Positions 24,546 through 32,716 of a stretch of DNA of 64,000 nt are shown here, one piece after another (the stretch's first letter is position 1; each line of letters opens with the position of its first letter). The DNA lies in assembly GCF_004210375.1 (NCBI RefSeq), contig NC_134834.1, positions 37,724,264-37,788,263 on the forward strand, in the 5' to 3' direction. A program made the translations under genes and the position numbers. The notes under the pieces are model-generated. The model worked only from the letters and a program-made list of their open reading frames with translations, ran no database searches and was not told where the DNA came from. The stretch is from Tachypleus tridentatus (lineage: Eukaryota > Arthropoda > Merostomata > Xiphosura > Limulidae).

Positions 24546-24980
24546 TGTTCACAGAACATTCCTCGGTAGGTCAGTTTGTTTGTTTGTTTGTTTTGGAATT
24601 TCGCACAAAGCTACTCGAGGGCTATCTGTGCTAGCCGTCCCTAATTTAGCAGTGTAAGACTAGAGGGAAGGCAGCTAGTCATCACCACCCACCGCCAACT
24701 CTTGGGCTACTCTTTTACCAACGAATAGTGGGATTGACCGTCACATTATACACCCCCCACGGCTGGGAGGGCGAGCATGTTTAGCGCGACGCGGGCGCGA
24801 ACCCGCGACCCTCGGATTACGAGTCGCACGCCTTACGCGCTCGGCCATGCCGGGCCCGGTAGGTCAGAGAAAAGTCTTCGAATTTACAACGCTAAAATCA
24901 TGAGTTTGATTCCCCTCGGTGAACACAGGAGATCGCCTAATGTGGCTTTGCTGTGATAAAAAAACAAAACACTCTTTCAG
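24546..24980 (+). mobile_element. SINE-C copy, split by SINE-A at 24575-24856
   Basis: The resident SINE-C resumes after the insertion with AGTCTTCGAATTTACAACGCTAAAATCATG, a B-box-like GTTTGATTCCCC and the tail GGAGATCGCCTAATGTGGCTTTGCTGTG. Its 5' part lies in 24546-24574, where the first target-site duplication sits. Confidence 0.8.
24575..24856 (-). mobile_element. SINE-A copy with altered B box and target-site duplication
   Basis: Minus-strand full-length element flanked by perfect 11-bp duplications CGGTAGGTCAG (24564-24574 and 24857-24867), inserted in the 5' part of a SINE-C. The head is unusually GC-rich: the B box is GGTTCGCGCCC instead of GGTTCGAATCC, and the acceptor side reads GCGTCGCGC. 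The copy at 32444 carries the same changes. Confidence 0.95.
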
Positions 24981-25567
24981 GGAGAAAAATAAGCAGTACA
25001 TATGACACACACACACATATATATATATATGAAATTATAAATGTATATTTGATGAATTATAAAATCATTTTGATTTTGCTGTAAAATTACGATGACTTGA
25101 TGCGCTTTGGTCAGGTAATCTGTCTAACAAAACAAAGACAAATATAAAAATAATCGCTCGTTATAAGCAAGGAAGGAATGCTGAGTAAAACTTCATCTAA
25201 GTCACTTATTGGACTTTTATGTTTTAAACTCTGTCGCAAAAAGCACTTATATATATGTATAGAAGATCAATACTCAACAGTCAAGTAAAGGAAAACAAAA
25301 TCCAAAGGAAGGACTGCGCTAAAAACAGCAAATTCAACCCTCTGACCAATGATATTTTAAAGGTGAATTTTACAGAAAAAAAAAAACTTTGCAGTCAAAA
25401 GAACTACTCATACTGATTAATTTTACAGGTTCACATTTTTTATTAAAAATATGTGCTAATAACTGAAACGTAGAACTTGGTGCAGAAAGAGCCCTTTCCG
25501 AGCGACAATCCGAACGTTTTAGTTGCCAAACAAACCACCATCGCCAGCGCGTTAAATGTAAATAAGC
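24981..25567. other. Microsatellite and probable 5' flank of the next exon
   Basis: A compound (CA)n(TA)n tract lies at about 25003-25030. From about 25460 the DNA becomes less AT-rich and contains several CpGs up to the ATG at 25568, as expected of a 5' UTR or promoter-proximal segment; no defined promoter element is visible. Confidence 0.45.
25003..25030. repeat. (CA)n(TA)n microsatellite
   Basis: ACACACACACAC followed directly by TATATATATATATAT. Confidence 0.9.
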
Positions 25568-25747
25568 ATGGCCAGTGCATACGGAGAAACAGAGGCGGAG
25601 TCTGTTTTGACTTTGTGTTCTGAACAGTGTCGAGTAGCACCATATCAATTCAAACCTACTCTGAACGAACCTAGAACAGTTACTTTTGACACAGATCTGA
25701 CACGTTCTAGTGATGAGGACAGTTCCACAAGCGAGAGTAGCGGAACT
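25568..25747 (+). CDS. Candidate first coding exon, P2X7 C-terminal-domain-like protein (partial)
   Basis: Sixty codons start at ATG 25568 (context AAGCATGG) and end in phase 0 at a strong splice donor, ACT|GTGAGT, at 25748. The peptide has a short acidic start, then VAPYQFKP (about residues 24-31), then a Ser/Asp/Glu-rich segment DEDSSTSESSG. Proteins carrying the zinc-binding region related to the P2X7 receptor cytoplasmic tail, many of them not channels, often begin with a PY(R/Q)FEP motif, which I compare with PYQFKP. Codon composition is clearly less AT-rich than the flanks. The expected downstream Cys-rich block (WC.CG.C..M) was not found before the convergent THAP exon, so a second exon, if any, is distant or lost. 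The open frame continues past the donor to 25954, but that part looks intronic. Alternative: an orphan exon of a mobile or duplicated gene. Confidence 0.45.
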
Positions 25748-26276
25748 GTGAGTGATACTGAAAAAATAGCATTGTATATTAAAACAACATGCTTTATGAG
25801 GTTTATGAGATTTACATTTAATATGACAATGTCAAAGTACTGTATTAAGATTAATTTTATTATGATGAGTTATGGAAATATGTTATGGAGTTTATATTTG
25901 ATTGTTTACAAGTCTACAACGTTTTTTTTTTTTAAATACATAACATGCACTTGATTACTTCAACATGTTCAAGACATAGTCTTATTTCAATTTATCTTGA
26001 AATGTTAAATTTGAAAAATGGTATTCTTCAAACTTTTCCATATGTAAAAATTATACAAAAACATCTACAAAATGATTTACCAGCTATTAAACTCTAGTTG
26101 GGATAGATTTGTCCACTGTCTAGACTAGGAAATCAAGGTTTCACTGACTTTCAGGTGCCACAAATGCAAAATACGCTCATGAATGTGTATGTCTAGTTAC
26201 ATTCTTCGAAAACTTGTACTTTTTAAATTATTACATTATACTAGTTATTGTTTATTGCTTTATACTGCACACATAC
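25748..26276. other. AT-rich DNA between two convergent exons
   Basis: Intron-like on both strands: low GC, poly-T tracts and no coding-like segment. A pyrimidine-rich run ending in CAG at about 26153 could be a plus-strand acceptor, but the sequence after it closes within 14 codons. Confidence 0.45.
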
Positions 26277-26659
26277 CTTTAAGTTTGTTCTTTTTCGTGA
26301 TAGCAATGGATAACTTCAGAGGAGTGGAATCTGTACGCTGCAGGCTGAGATCAGTCCTCAGCTCTACACGAGAAAAGATGGTGGGAACGATCCTGTCTAC
26401 TGCCGATGGTTTTTTTCAGTCTCAATCTGCCTGGCTTGTAATCCACGGAATCCAAAACAGTGGGATCCGACACAAAACATGAGCGTTCAAAGTGATCTTG
26501 ACAAAGCTTTGCATGGTGTGAAGGAGTCCAGTTCTTCCTATTGACCATCCACACCCACTGTCGCCACCTTGCCGGTTCCTTCTCCTTGCACGGAAACAAA
26601 AAGAAGCTTTTGCCCGATGCCGAACCGTTTTTACAACCATAAGCAATGCAGTAAACCAT
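26277..26659 (-). CDS. THAP zinc-finger exon, apparent +1 frameshift at an A7 run
   Basis: The minus-strand ATG at 26659 starts a THAP (C2CH) DNA-binding domain: MVYCIAYGC supplies C4 and C9, then FFLFP, the conserved Trp in RWRQW (W32/W35), WTP, and LCQDHF supplies C53 and H56. Spacing is C-x4-C-x43-C-x2-H, within the family range. After RLRLKK the frame leaves the domain, but one base further on the +1 frame reads IVPTIFSRVEL, the AVPT-type box that closes THAP domains. The shift falls in seven consecutive A residues (plus 26410-26416): one fewer A restores continuity. That frame runs on to a consensus donor AAAG|GTATGT at 26277/26276. THAP domains occur in transcription regulators and in P-element/THAP9-type transposases; this exon alone cannot distinguish them. 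The A7 run may be an assembly error, a pseudogene lesion or a real polymorphism. Confidence 0.75.
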
Positions 26660-27129
26660 GTTATCATGAAACAAACATAAAGTAGCAATATCAAGACAAA
26701 TAATTGTCTCACAAAGTATGTAATCCGAAAAAAGCACCGATAGATTTACATAAAACACCAGCACTGAAAGGAACAAAATGGTCGGCGCGCAACGAAGCGT
26801 GTTTGGCAACTATTATGTCATAGTTGTAAAACGTCACGGAAACAGCCGAACGACCGAGAGGAACTTGAGTTCAAGGACCCACATATTTTGTTTCATTTTT
26901 TACTCAAAAACTAAAGTGTTCAAAAATATGGCAACTACACAGGAATTATACCTAACCAAAGTACAGTTTCTGAGGCAATTATTAAATTTGTTGAAAATTC
27001 ACCTTTATACACTAAAGCAAGCCCAAAGGAAATCAAAGACGCTGCATAGATCAAAAGGATTCCCAGAATACAGACTATAATGTGGGATATAAAATATACC
27101 CTAGGTTTTGGAAGTGACTGTAAGGTACT
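26660..27129. other. Probable 5' flank of the THAP exon, then unassigned DNA
   Basis: About 26770-26870 is CpG-bearing (GGTCGGCGCGCAACG, and AACGTCACGG with a CRE-like half site), consistent with a promoter or 5' UTR for the minus-strand exon. A plus-strand segment 26966-27049 reads 27 codons to a TAG and loosely resembles the start of a MADF domain; it is not annotated as a gene. Confidence 0.35.
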
Positions 27130-27716
27130 ATCATTTCGGAATAAGAAAGATAAACTTACCTCCTGAAATCGACAATCCAGTATCCATTAGTGGTAAGGCG
27201 CTAATTATTAGCACAGTAAACAAATTATACTAAAATAGAAAAATTCCAGCCATTTATCTAAACTAATTAGTATAACTCCCAACCACTACCCATTAAGCCC
27301 AGCATAACTACTAATTTTCTCAACTTTGAACAAGCCTTTATAAGCAATAAGGCGTTCAAACGCATAAAGTAGTAAAAAGTTTCTTAAATGGCTTTATTAA
27401 CAACTAAAATTACTTGTGTAATTTTCTTTTAGTAAAGCCACATTGGACTATCTATTGTGTCCACCGAAGGGAATTGAATCCCTGATTTTAGTGTTGTAAG
27501 TTCGTGGACTTACCGCTGTCCTAGCGGGGTAATCTAAAAATACTTATCTGAAACTTTCAGTAAAATATCCTTAATTTTTACTTTATTTACTACATTCTTA
27601 TATTTATTACAAAATATTTTAATAATTTGATTTAGAGTTTCTTTATTAAATTTTGTTCTACTTGACTGTTGAGTGTAAATCTTCTTTACATCTGCTTTAA
27701 CTAAAAGACAAAACAA
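27130..27716 (-). repeat. Left arm of a large inverted repeat (Penelope-like debris)
   Basis: Read on the minus strand, this matches 30265-30655 read on the plus strand: a coding-like segment with IIKIFCNKYKNVVNK (versus IIKIFCDKYNNVLNK on the right), then TAAAGGCTTGTT(C/T)AA, AGTTATA(C/T)TA(A/G)TTAG and AGTTAAGTTTATCTT-type blocks in the same order. A SINE-C (27415-27532) interrupts it. The arms may be element termini or two copies in opposite orientation. Confidence 0.7.
27415..27532 (-). mobile_element. SINE-C copy
   Basis: Minus-strand tail TTTTCTTTTAGTAAAGCCACATTGG and ACTATCTATTGTG, then a head with GAATTGAATCCCTGATTTTAGTG and CTTACCGCTGTCCTAGCGGGG. It interrupts the left inverted arm, so it inserted after that arm was formed. 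Confidence 0.85.
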
Positions 27717-27749
27717 ATTGTTTAAACTATAATTTAACTAGCGAGCTGA

Positions 27750-28094
27750 TTGTATTTATGTGTTGTTGCCAATGTTATCGAATATAATAGCAAAAGATGT
27801 CTCACATGTCCTGCTTTGAATACTTTTCATCCCATTTTTTCATCAAATTTATTTTGCAAAATAAATAACGTAGTTTATTTATTAACTTGTAATATGGAAT
27901 ATGTGAATCAAACATCAAATCCATTACATATACGTATAAATTTGCATCAATCTCAAGTTAAAAACAATTTAGTGAATTCCACAGAATTAAAACATTTCAT
28001 AATTTATCCTTTGACTTGTTTTAAAATAACTGAATTAGAAATTGTTAATGAAGAAACCAAAAGGCTTCAACAATCGAAATTCTATATTTTGTAA
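27750..28094 (+). pseudogene. Penelope-like GIY-YIG endonuclease domain remnant
   Basis: 114 codons are open but probably form only a domain. A CLTCPALNTF zinc-knuckle-like start is followed by VVYLLTC (the GIY strand), EYVNQTSNPLHIRINLH (a YVGQT-type second motif with Gly replaced by Asn, and the family's conserved Arg), ELKHF, and EIVNEETKRLQQSKFYIL, the usual C-terminal end. This order is typical of the C-terminal endonuclease of Penelope-like elements. The Gly-to-Asn change and the isolation from a reverse transcriptase upstream indicate an inactive copy. It lies 5' of the RT remnant, opposite to the order within one element, so the two come from separate copies or a rearranged head-to-tail pair. 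Confidence 0.68.
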
Positions 28095-28640
28095 TTAAGG
28101 AAATTTTGGATTAAACTAAGGTTTTAATGACTCTATTGCTTCGAATTTGATTAATGATTATTGTATTGTTAATTTTTCTTTAAAGATAACTTTTCATAAA
28201 AGCAAGAAAATAAAGGGTAAATGAAAAATAGATTCAAATAGGTTAATTTTTCAGAATTTTGTAGTAATGTAGCTAATATTTTTTATTCTAGTATTAATAC
28301 AAGTAAATTACTTTGTAAAATATTTATCAACTTCTTCTTTCTAAAGTAAAAGTATTAATCAATATAATAAAAATTTTGATATTTAAAACAATCATGCAAA
28401 GAACTTACTTTTAGAGATTATAAAATATCGATTAAAAATTAATGATTCATAGGGATTTGGAAAAGAGAAACTGCAAATGAAAACTTCATATTTGATAATT
28501 AATTTTAAACATATAGTAATTAATGACTTGCAGATTTTTAAAATTATATATAAATGTATAAAAAATAATATATATTTTCCTTGTAAAACTTAAATCCTAC
28601 CGTTAGTTACAAATACAAAGCTCCAATCGGTCTACTCTTG
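28095..28640. other. AT-rich retroelement-associated DNA
   Basis: Very AT-rich, no coding frame; probably untranslated or decayed parts of the surrounding Penelope-like copies. Confidence 0.4.
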
Positions 28641-29396
28641 TACAGTTATAAAAGTTTTTAACTAATTCAAATGTAGATGACGCTAATAACTTACTTTTTG
28701 AGTGTGAAACTAATTTATTTATTGATACTTTCATAAATATATTATTACTGGTAACATAGGGATTATAAAAGACAAACTGTTATGTAAAATACTTTATAAA
28801 CATTTAAATTCAGAACTGCCACAAAATGTTCTAAAATCTATTGAAAACAATGGTGAAAACTTTACTCTATTACATTTTATCCACCCAGATGGTTTTTGGA
28901 ACAAAAGTTTTATATACTAAAAAAATAAAATTCAAATTAAAAAAATAATATACCAATTTATTGTTTCATCAGTTAAAGAATAAAGTTCTAGAACTACAAG
29001 AAAGATATGTAATAGTTTCCATTGATAAAATTAGTTGTAATTTTGGCTACATTTATAAAAAGTTATGTTCATTAATTATGATAAATAAAATCAACAGCAC
29101 ACAAATATATAAAGATACAGTGATTAATAATTCCATTAAAGCTTATAAAAAACTTTATTATGAACCACATTCGTTTGTAGATTTACATTTTCTATATGTT
29201 ATTCCTAAACTCCATATATCTCCTATTAAATTTAGATTATACCTCTAGTTCAGTAAAAACAATTATTAAACAACTGGTAATTTTAATAAATAAATTACTT
29301 AATATTTTATTTAACATTTTGATTAAACACTTAAATATAAAAAAGGAAACAGTATTACGGATAATAAAAAATAACCAACCCACTTTAGAATAACTA
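28641..29396 (+). pseudogene. Penelope-like reverse transcriptase remnant
   Basis: Frame pieces in plus orientation: about 28670-28740 (DANNLLFECETNLFIDTF), 28760-28920 and then 28961-29248. The latter reads a DK-type motif (VIVSIDKISCNFGYIYKK) and FLYVIPKLHISPIKFR, the 'P.LY.LPKLHK.P.K.R' signature just before RT motif 1 in this class. Continuation with TSSSVKTIIKQLVILINKLL is in another frame (29196-29393), followed by TAA. The catalytic Asp-Asp motif is not present. Stops and frame changes show decay. Confidence 0.65.
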
Positions 29397-29471
29397 AAAA
29401 CTGTGAACAGGTAAAGAATATTCAAATATTTGATTTTACCGCACTGTAAACAACAATTCCGTGTATGTGTG

Positions 29472-29583
29472 TTTTTCTTATAGCAAAGGCACATCAGGCT
29501 ATCTGCTCATCCCAGCGAGGGGAAACGAACCCCTGATTTTAGCGTTGTAAATCCGGAGACATACCGCTGTACTAGCGGGGGGT
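29472..29583 (-). mobile_element. SINE-C copy, left member of an inverted pair
   Basis: Minus-strand SINE-C with tail TTTTTCTTATAGCAAAGGCAC and ATCAGGCTATCTGCTC and a head containing CGAACCCCTGATTTTAGCG, GTAAATCCGGAGACATACCGC and TGTACTAGCGGGG. It lies about 70 bp from an oppositely oriented copy. Confidence 0.9.
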
Positions 29584-29654
29584 CAAACTACAATTCCATC
29601 AAAATATTTAATTTATCTTATGAATCCATTAATAGAGTAATGCTGTTATTCCCA

Positions 29655-29776
29655 GTTCCCCGCTAGTACAGCGGTAAATCTTCAGATTTATAACGCTAAA
29701 ATCAGTGGTTCGATTCCCCTCGGTGGGCTCAGCAGATAGCCTGCTTTGACTTTACTATAAGAAAGCACACACACTG
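29655..29776 (+). mobile_element. SINE-C copy, right member of an inverted pair
   Basis: Plus-strand copy: CCCCGCTAGTACAGCGGTAA, ATCTTCAGATTTATAACGC, GGTTCGATTCCCCTC (B-box-like), then CAGCAGATAGCCTGC and a CTTTACTATAAG tail with CACACACAC. Confidence 0.9.
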
Positions 29777-30264
29777 TTATCCCTTGATACTAGTAAAAAA
29801 AAGAAAATTTAGCCACAAAAATTGCATATAATTATGTGTTTTTCCATGACCAGGTATTTAAACGAGTAATAGAAATTCCAGTGGGAGCTACCTATTCTCC
29901 TTATATTGTAAACTTATTTCTATAAAAATAGGTTTATTAAAAATTACATTAACTCGGACATTTTCGCTTTACCTTACTGGTATATAGATATTTTAATAAC
30001 TATAAATAATCCTTAGATAAATAGTATAATTAACAATGTTTATCCATTAAAATTAGAAAGTGAAAAAACATCATTATTTAGATCTAGAAAGTAAAATAAT
30101 AAATAATAATATCAGTATAAATATTTTTCTTTTACCATATATTTTTTACTCTATATTAATAGTAATGTATCGTACTATTCTAATTAATCAGTTTTCTAAA
30201 CTTTGAAATAAATTAAAATATTTTATTATTAATGTTGAAATAGAAATGCAAAAATTAATATTTA
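29777..30264. other. Very AT-rich unassigned DNA
   Basis: No gene recognised; lies between the SINE pair and the right inverted arm. Confidence 0.4.
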
Positions 30265-30655
30265 ATGTATTTAATAAATCAGCTCTAAATAGAATTATTA
30301 AAATATTTTGTGATAAATATAATAATGTATTAAATAAATACGAAGTAAAATTGAGAAGATTTTACTGAAAGTTAGTGACAATATTTTTAGTTCTCAGTTT
30401 AAACAACTTGGCACTACTTTATGCATATGAACACCTTACCACATATAAAGGCTTGTTTCAAGTCTGAAAATTGGTAGTTATAGGGGATGTAATAGGTGAT
30501 GGTTGAAAGTTATATTAGTTAGCTTAGATAACTGGTTGGGACTCGCTATACTAATATGAATTGCCTACTGTGCTACCGATTAGTGCTTTACTACTATATT
30601 GAATGCTAGAATACCAACTTCAAGAGTTAAGTTTATCTTACTTACAACTAAGTGG
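30265..30655 (+). repeat. Right arm of the large inverted repeat
   Basis: Counterpart of 27130-27716. The coding-like start (ALNRIIKIFCDKYNNV) is followed after a stop by TTGGCACTACTTTATGC, TAAAGGCTTGTTTCAAG and AGTTAAGTTTATCTTACTTA blocks. Divergence from the left arm is substantial, so the pair is old. Confidence 0.7.
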
Positions 30656-32034
30656 TGTAGTGCTTTATTTTGTGTGTTTTGTCTTTATTTTGTTATTTTA
30701 TTTTTCTTTACTTTGGAGAGTGTTCACCTTTCCAACAACTGTCTGCAGGCAACAAAGGGTGATGCAGATGTAGGACGTTGTGGGCTTGAGAACCCACATC
30801 TCGCTTTTCTAATTTTTATTTAATTTAGTTATTCCATTATTATTATTTAATTTTAGTCATGTTATTATTATTTATTTTTATGAATTTCTTCATGTGACAC
30901 TGGTGAGCGGAGGTTAAGACTGTGGATCTCACTTTTACAGCCGTCTTCAAAACCTGGAGTACATTTTACATCTCACACCGTAGTTCCTGGGGTCCTTTTG
31001 ATTTGTGTAACGTCTTTGATTTTTGTTAGGGCTTCTTTTTTTATTATAATACACTCACAGACATATATATATGAACCAGTCTATGAATTTTGTTGAGGTA
31101 AAATAATAAGCCATGAGCATTTAGCGTGTAAAAAAATATTTTAAAAAATACAACTTTAAGAGCTATAATTGCAGGAAAGCGTGTTCAGTTTCCCATTTAA
31201 AAACTGGAAATTTAATAATTTCTTTTGTATAGTATAACCTATTATATTTTTAGATACCAGCAGATCACTAATGTTCATCATAAATTCAAAAATGTTTAGA
31301 ATATTTTATGTTAGTGTAGCTTAAAGGAATAGAATATAAAAAATAATGACAACATAAACACATACACAAACAAGTTAGCTCTGTGTTCATTCACACTATT
31401 ATTTCAGATTCACTAAGAAACAAGATTTTTATCACTTTTGTAATAATCGTTGCTTTGTAAGGCTTCATTTTTTATCATTGGTCACGGCAATGCTGCTTTG
31501 TTTTGCTACTTGAAAATATATAGTAGCAGAAAACAGCAATTTCATCTATATTTAATATACTGAAAGACAGAGAAACGTTTAAGAGAATCACGTTCTTTTT
31601 ACATCAGCTCGACAAATATAAAGATTCTTTAAACAGACAGTTACTGATTTGATTCAGTTATATTTACTAACAAAAGATAGCTATTGACAGTTTGTAAAAC
31701 TAAATTTATAATGTTAAAAGTTCAAAATATTATAGATATTACTATATCCGCGATTTCTATGAAATTTATAAGGAATATTGACAGTTATTTATCTGTTTAT
31801 TGACAGTTAATGATAGATAATTATTAGATCTACGACCCTTACATATGCATTTTACATAAATATCAGTTAATTTGCCAATAAAACATTGTATTAAAAATGT
31901 TACAATTTTCAAAACAAGATATCTTCTGTATCTGTAAGACAGATACGATAGGTGAAATGTTCTCCTCCTAATAGTATTCCTCAGGCTCCTCATGTCGGTT
32001 TAATACATGACGACGAGAAACCCACTTGTAATAG
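30656..32034. other. Unassigned DNA
   Basis: 30660-31020 is somewhat GC-richer and could be the 3' part of the adjacent retroelement, but carries no recognisable motif. 31020-32034 is AT-rich with no supported feature. Confidence 0.4.
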
Positions 32035-32035
32035 A

Positions 32036-32194
32036 AATGTACCTCAGAATGGCTGGTATGGGTATTAACACTTCTATTAATAAGCAGATATCAACGTTTC
32101 AATCTTCCTAGGTCATTTTCAGGAAGGTCGAAACGTTGTTCTCTGCTTATCAATAAAAGTGTTAATACCCATACCAGCCGTTCTGAGGTACATT
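32036..32194. repeat. 159-bp foldback (palindromic) element
   Basis: Left arm 32036-32100 and right arm 32130-32194 are near-perfect inverted copies of about 65 bp (AATGTACCTCAGAA(T/C)GGCTG, GTATGGGTATTAACACTT, then AT-rich and AACGTTTC segments). The 29-bp centre 32101-32129 is itself partly self-complementary (CTTCCT against AGGAAG). Such a sequence would fold into one long hairpin in RNA or single-stranded DNA. Arm mismatches are few. Confidence 0.93.
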
Positions 32195-32355
32195 GTCGGC
32201 TAATAATCCTGATTTTATTAATTCATTCACTATTATTGTCTGGTACACATTATCCTATTCAATTTTAATTCACCGTGTAACTCGGCGTAGGAAGAATAAC
32301 GGAAACATCCCATAACAAAAACTGAAAAGGGTCAAGAAATTGTTAGTTGGTTAAC
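32195..32355. other. Short unassigned stretch
   Basis: Nothing recognised. Confidence 0.5.
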
Positions 32356-32716
32356 TGTTTGTTTGCAGTAAAGCACAAAGTTACACAATGGGCTGTCTGT
32401 ACTCACCCGCCACGGATATCGATACCTTGTTTCTAGCGGTGGGGAGGGTCGCGGGTTCGCGCCCGCGTCGCGCCAACATGCTCGCCCTCCCAGCCGTGGG
32501 GGCGTTATAATGTGACGGTCAATCCCACTATTCGTTGGTAAAAGAGTAGCCCAAGAGTTGGCGGTGGGTGGTGATGACTAGCTGCCTTCCCTCTAGTCTT
32601 ACACTGCTAAATTAGGGACGGCTAGCACAGATAGCCCTCGAGTAGCTTTGTGCGAAATTCCAAAACAATTCTCGCGGTGGGAGTCCACAGACATACCGTT
32701 GTACCGCTAGGGGCGC
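32356..32716 (-). mobile_element. SINE-B copy, split by SINE-A at 32444-32668
   Basis: The SINE-B tail and T-arm side lie at 32356-32443 (GTTTGTTTGCAGTAAAGCAC, AGTTACACAATGGGC, GGATATCGATACC). The anticodon and acceptor side resume at 32669 (CGGTGGGAGTCCACAGACATACCG, TTGTACCGCTAGGGGCGC). Confidence 0.9.
32444..32668 (+). mobile_element. SINE-A copy, 5'-truncated, altered B box, inside SINE-B
   Basis: Starts at GAGGGTCGCGGGTTCGC, so everything 5' of the T arm is missing. Flanks TTCTAGCGGTGGG (32431-32443) and TTCTCGCGGTGGG (32669-32681) match at 12 of 13 bases. The B box reads GGTTCGCGCCC and is followed by GCGTCGCGCC, as in the copy at 24575. Confidence 0.94.

Noticed and set aside
25370-25648. 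Minus-strand frames opposite the P2X7-like exon
   Set aside because: Antisense shadows without motifs; the plus strand has ATG context, motif and donor.
32092-32122. Active hammerhead ribozyme at the foldback centre
   Set aside because: The key G of CUGANGA is changed and stem I is not formed by the local sequence, so an active ribozyme is not claimed; only a core-like remnant is reported.
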